This document shows positions 17,337-25,128 of a DNA stretch of 64,000 nt, one piece after another. The stretch covers positions 62,001 to 126,000 of the forward strand of contig CAVYNE010000027.1 in NCBI GenBank assembly GCA_963769715.1, in the 5' to 3' direction. The notes beneath the pieces were generated by a model that was not told where the DNA came from, ran no database searches, and saw nothing but the letters and a program-made list of their open reading frames with translations. Origin of the DNA: Palsa-504 sp963769715 (GTDB lineage Bacteria > Actinomycetota > Actinomycetes > Streptosporangiales > Streptosporangiaceae). Both the position numbers and the translations under genes were made by a program. The stretch's first letter is position 1; each line of letters opens with the position of its first letter.

Positions 17337-18731
17337 GCTTGCGGGCCTGCGCCGGTCCCCAGGAGCCTGGTGCGTACGGCGCGATCCGGGGCGGGCTGGA
17401 CAGCAGCGGGCCGGCCACCTTCCACACTGCGGCCAGCCCGTCCGGGCGGGTGAACAGGGAGCGGTCGCCGATCAGCGCGTCGTGGATCAGCCGGACGTAG
17501 GGCGGCAGCGGGTCCGCACCGGCCAGGCTGGACAACGGGAGCGAGGCCCGACCGTGATCCAGGTCAAGTTCGGGGCCCGGCTTCTTGGCCATGAAGGACA
17601 GATCGATCTCGCCGTCGCCCGCGAGGGAGAACGACAGCACGTTCGACTCGACGGGCAACTGCCCGGCCAGCGGGCCGGCCTGCTGCGCAGGATCAGGCTG
17701 ACCCGCTGCTTGGTTTCGGCCAGCCGCTTGCCGGTGCGCAGGTAGAACGGCACGCCGCGCCAGCGCGGATTGTCGATCCACAGGCGGGCGGCCACGAAGG
17801 TGTCCGTGCTGGACTTGGCCGCCACCCCGGGTACGTCGCGGTAACCGGTGAACTGGCCGAGTACCACCTCGCCCGGGTCGAGCGTCCGGAAGCAGCTAAT
17901 CACCTTCTCGCGGGCGGCCTGCAGGTCGAGGGCGCCGAGGCTGGCCGGCGGTTCCATGGCGACCTCGGCGGCCACCTGGAACAGATGCGTGACGAGCATG
18001 TCGAGAATGGCGCCGGTCGCGTCGTAGAACACCGAGCGGTCGGTGATGCCGAGCTTTTCTGGCACGTCGATCTGGACGGACTCGACGTGCTCGCGGTCCC
18101 ACATCGCCGCGAACAGCCCGTTGGCGAAGCGCAGCACGTGCAGGTCCTGCGTCGCCTCCTTGCCGAGAAAGTGGTCGATCCGGTAGACCTGCTGCTCGTC
18201 CAGGACCGAATGGACGACCCGGTCCAGAGCCCGGAAGGCCTGCGGCGACGTGCCGAACGGCTTCTCGTAGACGACCCGGGCGTCCTTGGCCAGCCCGTGC
18301 TGGCCGAGGGCCTTCGTGGTCGGCGCGAACGCCACCGGGGGCACCGCGAGGTAGTGCACGAGCTGCGGGTCGCCGCCCAGCGACTCGCGGCCCTGGGCCA
18401 GGACATCGAGAAGGCTGCCGGGGTTGTCGCTGTTGAAACCGCCGCCGGCGAAAAACACCCGCTCGGAGAAGGCGTCCCAGTCCTGCTTGTCCGGTCGCGG
18501 GCCGAACTCGGTGAGCGCGTTGCGGACGTGAGCGCGGAAGTCCTCGTGCGCGACGTTGCCGCGGCCGTTGCCCACCAGCCGCCACTGCCGCGGCAGCAGG
18601 CCGTCGGCGGCCAGCTGGTAGAAGGCAGGCAGGACCATCCGCTTGGCCAAGTCACCGGTCGCGCCGAACAAGACGAAAATCGTCGGCCCCAGATCCGGGC
18701 TGGATTTACCGTTCCTCTTCTTGGCTGGCAT
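17302..18731 (-). pseudogene. zwf: Glucose-6-phosphate 1-dehydrogenase, frameshifted
   Basis: Oxidises glucose-6-phosphate in the first step of the pentose phosphate pathway. The N-terminal Rossmann motif FGATGDLAKR, YEKPFG and the substrate-binding RIDHFLGKE are intact. After VSLILR (about 17685) the frame breaks: the original frame continues as Arg/Ser-rich nonsense to 17487, while homology resumes one base earlier as QAGPLAGQLPVESNVLSFSL and runs to the stop at 17302 (ending GPAQARKLIAPG). Adding one C (CGCAG to CGCCAG) would restore a normal protein of about 476 residues. The ATG at 18731 has GTGGA five bases upstream. Because the defect is one base in a C run, a consensus error is as likely as true decay. 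Confidence 0.85.
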
Positions 18732-18849
18732 GAATTCCACGCTATGTGACCCGGTCGGCCAGGTACAGCCATCCCCATGCCTGACCGGCGGAGAGGCCGC
18801 CGTACTAGGGTGGGAACGGATATTTGATCAAAGATGATGAGGAGAACCG

Positions 18850-19437
18850 ATGCCCACTCGCACCGCACGTACCGGCTGGACTGGAACACTCGAGCAGGGC
18901 GTGGGCAAGGTCGAGCTGACGAGTTCCAAGATCGGCACCTATGACGTGTCTTTCCCGAAGCGGGCCGCCGAGGACGCCGGGGGATGGACCAGTCCCGAGG
19001 AGCTCATCGCGGCCGCCCACTCCGCCTGCTACGCGATGCAGTTGTCAGCGCTGATCGCCCAGGCCGGAGGTACCCCGCAGGCGCTCGACGTGCAGGCTGA
19101 CGTATCGCTCGGCCCCGACCCGGCCGGCGGGTTCCGGCTGACCGGCATCAAGCTCACCGTCCGCGGCGAAGTCGAGGGCTTGGACGCGGAGCAGTTCGCC
19201 AAGGTGGCCGCGGACGCGAAGGCCGGCTGCCCGGTCAGCAAGGCGCTCACCGGCGTGGACATCACCCTGAACGCCCGCTCGAGGAGCTCGAGGAGTAACA
19301 GCTCGAGGAGTAACAGGGCCAGCCCGCCGTCGACGGGCACGATGGCCCCGGTCATGGCGCTGGCGCCCTCTCCGGCCAGGAACGCGAGCACCGCGGCCAC
19401 CTCGGCCGGGCTCAGCAGCCGCCCGATGGGCTGCTGA
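18850..19437 (+). CDS. OsmC/Ohr-family peroxiredoxin, C-terminus frameshifted
   Basis: Thiol peroxidase of the OsmC family acting on organic peroxides in the cytosol. The two redox cysteines are in HSACYAMQ (about residue 60) and GCPVSKAL (about 131). GGAGAAC precedes the ATG. The family is about 140 residues long, but this frame runs to 195 residues with an Arg/Ser-rich end. In the neighbouring frame the protein would end LEELEE-stop at 19296-19298; one missing C at about 19278 (CGCTC instead of CGCCTC) explains the extension. The extra part overlaps the end of the convergent SDR gene and a 15-bp tandem duplication sits exactly at the break. Confidence 0.85.
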   Translation: MPTRTARTGWTGTLEQGVGKVELTSSKIGTYDVSFPKRAAEDAGGWTSPEELIAAAHSACYAMQLSALIAQAGGTPQALDVQADVSLGPDPAGGFRLTGIKLTVRGEVEGLDAEQFAKVAADAKAGCPVSKALTGVDITLNARSRSSRSNSSRSNRASPPSTGTMAPVMALAPSPARNASTAATSAGLSSRPMGC

Positions 19438-20126
19438 GCAGCGAAGGCGCGGGCGCCGGGCAGGTCGTACAGGCGGGCGCTCTCGTCCAGGATGCGTGTC
19501 GCGGTCGATCCCGGGCTGACCGCGTTCGCGGTGACGCCGGTGCCGCCCAGCTCGACGGCCAGGGCTCGGACGAAGCCGGTCACACCCGCCTTAGCCGCGC
19601 CGTATGCGGCGAGCAGGGGCATACCGCGAGTGGCGGCGGCCGAAGCGACAGCCAGGAAGCGCCCGTGCCGCGGTTCGGGGCGGCGCAGCATGGCAGGCAC
19701 CGCCACCCGGGCCAGGGTCAGCACGCCGCCTAGGTTGATGTCAAGCACAGCGCGCTGCTGCTCGAGCGGAAGCTGCCAGGCGGGAACTCCGCCGGCGATG
19801 ACGCCCGCGGCTGCGACCGCCGCGTCAAGCCCGCCCCAGCGATCCTCGGCCAGCCTCACCGCGCTGGCCAGGGCATCGGGGTCGCGGGTGTCGGCTTGTG
19901 CTGCGATGACCGCCGCATCGCCGGTCCCCACGTCGCTGGCCACTGCGCAGGCGTCGGCGACCACGCGGTCCAGCTCGCCGCGCGACCCGAGCGCGTACGG
20001 CAGAGCTGTGTCGTCGCCGCACCGGTCCACCGCGACGACGCGCCAGCCGTCCGCCGCCAGGGCCGCGACCGTGGCCGCGCCGATGCCGCGCGCCGCGCCC
20101 GTGACGAGCGCGACGCGGGTGGTCAC
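19029..20126 (-). CDS. SDR-family dehydrogenase at the end of the mycofactocin operon
   Basis: Short-chain dehydrogenase with the NAD(P) motif VTGAARGIGAAT at residues 8-19, the NAAG-equivalent AAAGVIAGG, and the YxxxK catalytic pair in AAYGAAKAG. A normal SDR would end after IVPVDGGLAL at about residue 270 (near 19310); the frame instead runs through the 15-bp repeats into the antisense of osmC to residue 365, so the last 95 residues are probably not native. Its start overlaps the stop of the ABM gene by four bases, making it the last gene of the mft-MoxR-VWA cluster. It differs from the three tandem mycofactocin SDRs in lacking the GQGRSHA signature. Substrate unknown. Confidence 0.82.
   Translation of the reverse strand: MTTRVALVTGAARGIGAATVAALAADGWRVVAVDRCGDDTALPYALGSRGELDRVVADACAVASDVGTGDAAVIAAQADTRDPDALASAVRLAEDRWGGLDAAVAAAGVIAGGVPAWQLPLEQQRAVLDINLGGVLTLARVAVPAMLRRPEPRHGRFLAVASAAATRGMPLLAAYGAAKAGVTGFVRALAVELGGTGVTANAVSPGSTATRILDESARLYDLPGARAFAAQQPIGRLLSPAEVAAVLAFLAGEGASAMTGAIVPVDGGLALLLLELLLLELLERAFRVMSTPVSALLTGQPAFASAATLANCSASKPSTSPRTVSLMPVSRNPPAGSGPSDTSACTSSACGVPPAWAISADNCIA
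19285..19314. repeat. 15-bp tandem duplication at the osmC/SDR junction
   Basis: Two perfect copies of AGCTCGAGGAGTAAC (19285-19299 and 19300-19314), preceded by a partial copy at 19279-19285. The unit contains the probable original osmC stop codon TAA. On the other strand it adds LLLLE repeats to the SDR frame, which then reads on into osmC. Confidence 0.85.
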
Positions 20127-20431
20127 AGCTGGCCCTTGCCCGGGTCGCCGGCCGGCACCGCCTGCAGCACGATAACCTCAGCCGGGCCGGCGAGCTTGCC
20201 CGCGAGTCGGGGGGCCTGCGCGGCCAGGGCCGCGCCCCTGCTGTGCGCGCGCAGCGCCTCGGGGCTGGCCCACTTCTCCACCATCATCAGCCGGTCGTCT
20301 GCCTGGTGCAGGGCGTACAGCTCGCAGCCGTCCTCCTCGTGCACCTTGCCTACGGTCTCGGTGATGGTGGCGATGACCTCGTCGCGATGCTCGGGCAGCG
20401 GGACGATCGTGGCGACGACGACAACAGACAC
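20123..20431 (-). CDS. ABM-domain protein (putative quinol monooxygenase)
   Basis: A 102-residue protein of the antibiotic biosynthesis monooxygenase superfamily (dimeric ferredoxin-like fold). Typical features: VVATIVPLPEHRDEV, a CELYALHQ strand, MMVEKWASPEALRAHSRG and a final beta strand AEVIVLQAV. Relatives include YgiN-type quinol monooxygenases and cofactor-independent oxygenases, but many have no known activity. It overlaps the downstream SDR by four bases and follows the VWA gene by 34 bp, so it belongs to the mycofactocin-linked operon, where it might act on a quinone or on the product of an SDR; that is inference. Confidence 0.75.
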   Translation of the reverse strand: MSVVVVATIVPLPEHRDEVIATITETVGKVHEEDGCELYALHQADDRLMMVEKWASPEALRAHSRGAALAAQAPRLAGKLAGPAEVIVLQAVPAGDPGKGQL

Positions 20432-20465
20432 GTGCGGCTCCTTAGTAGGCGGATCAGTAGGCGGA

Positions 20466-21434
20466 TCAGTAGGCGAAGATGGCGCTCAGGGCGGGCGCCA
20501 CGTCGGTGTAAGTATCTATCCGCCGCAGCCGCCCGTGGCCGAGGCGGGCCAGCTCGCGGGCGAGGTCGGCGTCTTGCTCGCCGGAGGTGTCGAGCAGCAC
20601 ATCCAGTCGCGGCAGCCGCGCCGCGAACGGCCTCGGGTCAGGCCCGGCGTTGTGCACGCAGTCGGACAGCAGCACGGCCCGGGCGTCCCTGGCCGGGACC
20701 CGGGCCAGCTCCCGCGCGGCCACTTGCAGCGGGAAGGCGATGTTGGTCAAACCCCTGGCTGGAATGCGCAGCATCATATCGAGCAGCGACTGCGGCGGGA
20801 CGTGCTGCCCGAGGCGGCTGAGGATCGCCGCGTCGGACCAGAACGCCACGACCGCGAGGTCGTCGCGGCTCAGTTCGGCGGCCAGGGCACCGACGGTCGC
20901 GGCGGCGGTGCGGACCCGCTCGCCCCGCATCGAGCCGGACACGTCCACCAGCAGCAGCACGCTGCGCCGGGTCCTGAGCCGCTCGCGGACGATGATGTCG
21001 TCTTCTTCCGGCAGCGGGTGCTCGATGAGCTGCTCCACCGTCCGGTCCAGGTCGATGTCGTCCGAGCCGCCCCGGTACCGCAGGCTGGCCAGCTCGCCGA
21101 TGCCGCGCCGGGTAGTGGTGTCCCGCCGCGGCCGGGGCATCGCCAGCCTGGTAGCGATCTGCCGGGCCCGCCGGACCGTCTCGGCGTCCGCGGGCGCCGC
21201 GCCGGCCGGGATCCCGGTCAGCGTGCCCTGTTCGGCGGTGATGGCCGGTCCGCCGCTGCCCGACCGCGGCGCGGCGCGCCCGTCCCGTCGGCCGCCGGTC
21301 AGGACTAGCCCTCCGGCCCCGCCCCGGCTAGGTTCAAGCAGCTGCGGTTCGGTGTCGAGCTGCTTGGGGCGGCGCCGCAGCGGGAGCGCCGGGCCGGCCC
21401 GGCTGGGCCGCCGCAGCGGCGAGTCGGCCTCCAC
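20466..21434 (-). CDS. VWA (CoxE-like) domain protein
   Basis: A 322-residue protein. The first 150 residues are Arg/Pro/Gly-rich with an ARQIATRLAMPRP segment; the VWA domain begins at about residue 150 with an intact MIDAS motif DVSGSMRG, then the Thr position GLTNI and the second Asp in LLSDCVHN. VWA proteins of this kind work with the adjacent MoxR AAA+ ATPase as a metal-dependent chaperone pair that activates or loads cofactors into a client enzyme (as CoxD/CoxE do for CO dehydrogenase). Six bases separate it from the MoxR gene, with GAAGGAC before the GTG start. Its client in this operon is unknown; the mycofactocin dehydrogenases are candidates. Confidence 0.83.
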   Translation of the reverse strand: MEADSPLRRPSRAGPALPLRRRPKQLDTEPQLLEPSRGGAGGLVLTGGRRDGRAAPRSGSGGPAITAEQGTLTGIPAGAAPADAETVRRARQIATRLAMPRPRRDTTTRRGIGELASLRYRGGSDDIDLDRTVEQLIEHPLPEEDDIIVRERLRTRRSVLLLVDVSGSMRGERVRTAAATVGALAAELSRDDLAVVAFWSDAAILSRLGQHVPPQSLLDMMLRIPARGLTNIAFPLQVAARELARVPARDARAVLLSDCVHNAGPDPRPFAARLPRLDVLLDTSGEQDADLARELARLGHGRLRRIDTYTDVAPALSAIFAY

Positions 21435-21440
21435 TGTCCT

Positions 21441-22373
21441 TCAACCAGGCGCCGCCGCGGCCGGGGCCAGGATGAACTGGTCCTCCCAGATCTGGCGCAG
21501 CACCGCCTCCGGGGTCGCCTCGACGGTCTCGTCCAGGAAGATCCGGCCCGACAGGGCGACTACCATCGCGTCGTACACCGTCTCCGGGTAGCCCTCCGCC
21601 AACTCGCTGGTCACGCCGCGCAGCGCGAATAGCTGGCCGGCCACCAAGGTGAGGTCGATCGCGCCGCGGACACTGCTGCCCTGCCGGATGTCCGGGTGCT
21701 CGCGGGTCGCCCGGGTGACCGCCACGGCGTCGCCGACCAGCCGGTCGTACAGCGCCGGAGCGAGTTCGGGCAACGGCGCCCGCAGCGCCACGATGCCGCG
21801 CTCGGCCGCCGCGTCCTGGTAGCCGATGGCCAGGCGGCATATCCGGTCGTGCACCGAGGTGGACAGCCGGGTGGTGCCTACGTTGTCGTAGGGGTTCATC
21901 GAGGCGACGACGCGGAACGTGGCCGCCGCCACCACGGTCCCGGCGGTGGGCACCGCGATCTGCCGCTCGGCCATCGCGGTCAGCAGGGTGTTCAGCGTGT
22001 CCTCGGGCGCGCGGTTGAACTCCTCGATGTACAGGAAGCCGCCTTCGCGCATCGCCTGCAGCAGCGGCCCGTCGACGAAGTTCTCCGGGCTGTAGTCCTC
22101 GCGCAGCACCCGGGCCGGGTTATGGTGACCGATCAGCTTCGACGGCGTCAGATCGGCGTTCCCCTCCACGAACACCAGCGGGATGCCCCACTCGGCCGTG
22201 ATGGCCCGCAGCAGCGTGCTCTTGCTGGTCCCGGGCGGGCCCTCCAGGATGAGGTCCCGTCCGGCGGCTACCGCCGCGAGCGCCAGCGTCAGCTCGCGCT
22301 CGCGGCCGACCAGGTGCCCGGCGACCCGGTCGTAGGTGGCCGCCAGGCTGATGGCCTCGTGCGCATGGGTCAT
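21441..22373 (-). CDS. MoxR-family AAA+ ATPase
   Basis: 310 residues, a normal MoxR length. Walker A GPPGTSKSTLLR (about 42-53), Walker B FLYIEEFNRAPED, sensor 1 region VVASMNPYDNVGT and the arginine-rich sensor RLSTSVHDR are all present. MoxR proteins use ATP to remodel or activate client enzymes together with a VWA partner, here the next gene. The ATG at 22373 overlaps the stop of the upstream mycofactocin SDR (ATGA), so the ATPase is translated with the dehydrogenase. The frame is open well upstream, but only the ATG position agrees with the family start. Confidence 0.88.
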   Translation of the reverse strand: MTHAHEAISLAATYDRVAGHLVGRERELTLALAAVAAGRDLILEGPPGTSKSTLLRAITAEWGIPLVFVEGNADLTPSKLIGHHNPARVLREDYSPENFVDGPLLQAMREGGFLYIEEFNRAPEDTLNTLLTAMAERQIAVPTAGTVVAAATFRVVASMNPYDNVGTTRLSTSVHDRICRLAIGYQDAAAERGIVALRAPLPELAPALYDRLVGDAVAVTRATREHPDIRQGSSVRGAIDLTLVAGQLFALRGVTSELAEGYPETVYDAMVVALSGRIFLDETVEATPEAVLRQIWEDQFILAPAAAAPG

Positions 22374-23206
22374 TTGGTGAGCAGACCCGCGTCGATCGGC
22401 AGCGTTACCCCGGTGACGTACCGCGCCTCGTCCGAGGCCAGCCAGAGCACCGCGTTGGAGATGTCCACCGGCTCGACCCACGGGATCGGCAGCACGTTCA
22501 GGGACCCGAACCGGGGCGCCAGCGCGTCCCTGGTCCGTTCGGCCTCGGGCAGGTCGGACGCGAACAGCTCGTAGGTCGCGGAGTTCTGGATCATGTCCGT
22601 GTCGACCGCCGTGGGATGCACGCTGTTGACCCGGATCATGTCCGGGGCCAGCTCCCGTGCCAGCGTCCGCATCAGCCCCACGACGCCGTGCTTGGCCGAG
22701 TTGTAGTGCCCGGTGTTCTCGATCGCCTGCAGCCCCGCGGTCGAACTGGTCAGGATGATCGACCCGCCGCCGGCCGCCCGCAGGTGCGGGATGGCCGCCT
22801 TGGCCGTGTGCCACACGCCGGTGAGGTTGACGTCGATCATGTCCTGCCACGTCGTGTCGTCGAGTTCCTCCAGCGTGCCGAAGCTGAAGATCCCGGCGTT
22901 GGCCGACACGATGTCGAGCCGTCCGAGCTGGGCCACGCCATCGTCGAGGGCCGCCTTGAGCGTGCCGTAGTCCCGCACGTCGGCCTGGGTGGCCACGATG
23001 CGACGGTCCAGCGCCTCGACCTCCTTGACCGTCTCGGCCAGGTCCTCGGGAGTGGACATCGGGTAGGGCACGGTCGCCACCTGGCCGCATAGGTCCACGG
23101 CGATGATGTCCGCGCCCTCGGCGGCCAGCCGGATCGCGTGCGATCGTCCCTGACCCCGGGCGGCGCCGGTGATGAAGGCGACCTTGCCCGCTACTCGTCC
23201 CGCCAT
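22370..23206 (-). CDS. Mycofactocin-coupled SDR dehydrogenase (third tandem copy)
   Basis: 278 residues of the mycofactocin-coupled SDR subfamily: FITGAARGQGRSHAIRLA NAD site with the diagnostic GQGRSHA, IIAVDLC, the inserted loop before ATQADVRD, SANAGI, and the catalytic SSTAG...YNSAKHG. Members keep a tightly bound NAD(H) that is recycled by the mycofactocin redox cofactor instead of by free exchange. AGGAGG eight bases before the ATG at 23206. It has the most diverged mid-C-terminal segment of the three copies and is the one coupled by a 4-bp overlap to MoxR. Alcohol or hydroxy-acid substrate unknown. Confidence 0.88.
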   Translation of the reverse strand: MAGRVAGKVAFITGAARGQGRSHAIRLAAEGADIIAVDLCGQVATVPYPMSTPEDLAETVKEVEALDRRIVATQADVRDYGTLKAALDDGVAQLGRLDIVSANAGIFSFGTLEELDDTTWQDMIDVNLTGVWHTAKAAIPHLRAAGGGSIILTSSTAGLQAIENTGHYNSAKHGVVGLMRTLARELAPDMIRVNSVHPTAVDTDMIQNSATYELFASDLPEAERTRDALAPRFGSLNVLPIPWVEPVDISNAVLWLASDEARYVTGVTLPIDAGLLTK

Positions 23207-23229
23207 TTTCTTGCCTCCTAGGTGCGGGT

Positions 23230-24039
23230 TTACCTGATCGTGTTGCCCGCGTCGACAGTGAACTCCAGGCCGGTGACGTAACGGGCCTCGTCGGAGCCCA
23301 GGAACAGCACCGCGTTGCTGATGTCGCGAGGATCCACGATCTCCACCGGCAAGGTGTTCATGTAGATCGGGCCGAGGTTGGGATCGCGGCCGATGAGCGC
23401 TTCCAGCCCGCCCAGGCCGGTGCCCATCGGCGTGTCCACCCCGGTCGGGTGCACCGTGTTGACCCGGATCTTGTGCGCGGCCAGCTCGTTGGCCATGGTC
23501 CGGGCGATGCCGACCACGCCGTGCTTGGCCGCCACGTAGGGAGCCAGGTAGGGCAGCCCCTTGATGCCAGCGGTGGAGCTGGTGCAGATGATCGACCCGC
23601 CGCCGGCCGCGATCAGGTGCGGCACGCTGACCACCATCGTGTTCCAGACTCCGGTCAGGTTGGTGTCCAGGGTGTCCTGCCAAACCGCCGGGCTCACCTC
23701 GTCCCAGGGCTGCACCGTGCAGATCCCGGCGTTGGCCGACACGATGTCCAGCCGCCCGAGCTGGGCCACACCGTCGTCCACGGCGGCCTTGAGCGCGGCC
23801 GCGTCCCGGACGTCGGCCTGCGTCGCGATGATCCGGCGGTCCAGGGCCTCGACCGCCTTCACCGTCTGCTCGAGGTCCGCTTCTGTGGCCATCGCGTACG
23901 GCACCGTGCCGTAGTCACGGCAGATGTCGACCGCGATGATGTCGGCGCCCTCCTCAGCCAGCCGGATCGCGTGACTGCGCCCCTGGCCTCGCGCGGCCCC
24001 GGTGATGAAGGCCACCTTGCCTGCTACTCGTCCTGCCAT
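23230..24039 (-). CDS. Mycofactocin-coupled SDR dehydrogenase (second tandem copy)
   Basis: 269 residues. FITGAARGQGRSHAIRLA, IIAVDIC, ATQADVRD, SANAGI and SSTAG with YVAAKHG show a mycofactocin-coupled SDR with intact Ser-Tyr-Lys. GAGGAG lies eight bases before the ATG, 18 bp after the first copy and 23 bp before the third. The N-terminal 25 residues are nearly identical to the third copy (MAGRVAGKVAFITGAARGQG), a sign of fairly recent duplication, whereas the substrate-side region (about 190-225) differs, as expected for enzymes with different substrates. Confidence 0.88.
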   Translation of the reverse strand: MAGRVAGKVAFITGAARGQGRSHAIRLAEEGADIIAVDICRDYGTVPYAMATEADLEQTVKAVEALDRRIIATQADVRDAAALKAAVDDGVAQLGRLDIVSANAGICTVQPWDEVSPAVWQDTLDTNLTGVWNTMVVSVPHLIAAGGGSIICTSSTAGIKGLPYLAPYVAAKHGVVGIARTMANELAAHKIRVNTVHPTGVDTPMGTGLGGLEALIGRDPNLGPIYMNTLPVEIVDPRDISNAVLFLGSDEARYVTGLEFTVDAGNTIR

Positions 24040-24057
24040 GCTGTGTGCTCCTCAGAT

Positions 24058-24879
24058 TCACTTCTTGTTGGTAAAGCCCGCGTCGACCGGCAGCGTGACC
24101 CCGGTGACGTAGCGGGCGTCGTCGGAGACCAGCCAGAGGATCGCGTTGGAGATGTCCACCGGCTCGACCATGTCGACCGGCAGCGCGTTGGCCATCGCGT
24201 CGGACAGGCTGGGGTCGGAGGCCAGGAACTGCTGCATCACCTCGTTGACGACCATGGGGGTGTTGACCCCGGTCGGGTGCACCGAGTTCACCCGGATGCG
24301 GTGCGGGGCCAGGGTGTTCGCGTAGGAGCGCATCAGGCCGACCACGCCGTGCTTGGAGGCGGTGTAGCCCAGGCCGCCCCGGCTCGAGCCGCCGATCCCG
24401 GTGATCCCGGCCGTAGAGCTGGTGAGGACGATCGCGCCGCCCTGGCCGCGCTCGATCATCGACGGGATCGCGGTCTCCACCGTGTTGAACACGCCGGTCA
24501 GGTTCACGTCGATCACATCCTGCCAGGCCTCGTGCGGTTCGGTGCCCAGCGCCATCGGCGCGATGCCCGCGTTGGCCAGCACGATGTCGACCGGCCCGAG
24601 TTCGGCCACCCCGGCCTCGAAGGCCGACCGCAGGGCGACCTCGTCCCGCACGTCGGCCTGGCTGGCTACGATCCGCCGGTCCAGCGCCTCGACCTCCTTG
24701 ACGGTCTCGGCGAGGTCGTCGGGAGTGGCCATCGGGTACGCCACGCAGTCGATCTGCGCGCAGATGTCGACCGCGATGATGTTCGCGCCCTCCTGAGCCA
24801 GCCGGATGGCGTGACTGCGGCCCTGGCCGCGGGCCGCGCCGGTGATGAAGGCCACCTTGCCCTCAAGCTTCCCTGCCAC
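24058..24879 (-). CDS. Mycofactocin-coupled SDR dehydrogenase (first tandem copy)
   Basis: 273 residues from the GTG at 24879, chosen because AAAGGAG lies eight bases upstream; the frame is open to 24975. NAD motif FITGAARGQGRSHAIRLA, IIAVDIC, ASQADVRD, LANAGI and the catalytic SSTAG...YTASKHG are all intact. It is the first dehydrogenase after mftC but is separated from it by 230 bp with a tandem repeat, so it may have its own promoter or be expressed by read-through. Like its two neighbours it is expected to depend on mycofactocin to reoxidise bound NADH. Confidence 0.88.
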   Translation of the reverse strand: MAGKLEGKVAFITGAARGQGRSHAIRLAQEGANIIAVDICAQIDCVAYPMATPDDLAETVKEVEALDRRIVASQADVRDEVALRSAFEAGVAELGPVDIVLANAGIAPMALGTEPHEAWQDVIDVNLTGVFNTVETAIPSMIERGQGGAIVLTSSTAGITGIGGSSRGGLGYTASKHGVVGLMRSYANTLAPHRIRVNSVHPTGVNTPMVVNEVMQQFLASDPSLSDAMANALPVDMVEPVDISNAILWLVSDDARYVTGVTLPVDAGFTNKK

Positions 24880-25004
24880 GTACGTCACTCCTTTCACTTT
24901 TGTCACACCTGTTGGCGTGCTTAATTGCCTAGATCGGCCACGCGGCGGCACGCCACCGCTCCCGCGGCGCGCCACCGCTCCCCCGGCATGGCCGGATCGG
25001 CACG

Positions 25005-25128
25005 GCCTCCGCGAACCTCAGCCGCCCGGGCCAGGGCCTCCGCGAACCTCAGCCGCCCGGGCCAGGGCCTCCGCGAAGCTCAGCCGCCCGGGCCAGGGCC
25101 TCCGCGAAGCTCAGCCGCCCGGGCCAGG
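25005..25128. repeat. Four-copy 31-bp tandem repeat at the 3' end of mftC
   Basis: Units start at 25005, 25036, 25067 and 25098, each 31 bp and differing only at one base (GAACCTCA in the first two, GAAGCTCA in the last two). Every unit contains the 8-bp palindrome GCCCGGGC. The stop codon of mftC (25111-25113) lies inside unit four, and each unit carries the same codons for the last residues plus stop, so the array looks like amplification of the 3' end of mftC. No spacers, hence not CRISPR. Confidence 0.9.

Noticed and set aside
17302..18731. Programmed ribosomal frameshift in zwf
   Set aside because: No slippery heptamer or downstream structure typical of programmed shifting, and the same one-base loss recurs in unrelated genes, which favours sequence error.
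25005..25128. Possible CRISPR-like array
   Set aside because: The 31-bp copies are directly adjacent without spacers and overlap the mftC stop codon, so it is a plain tandem repeat.
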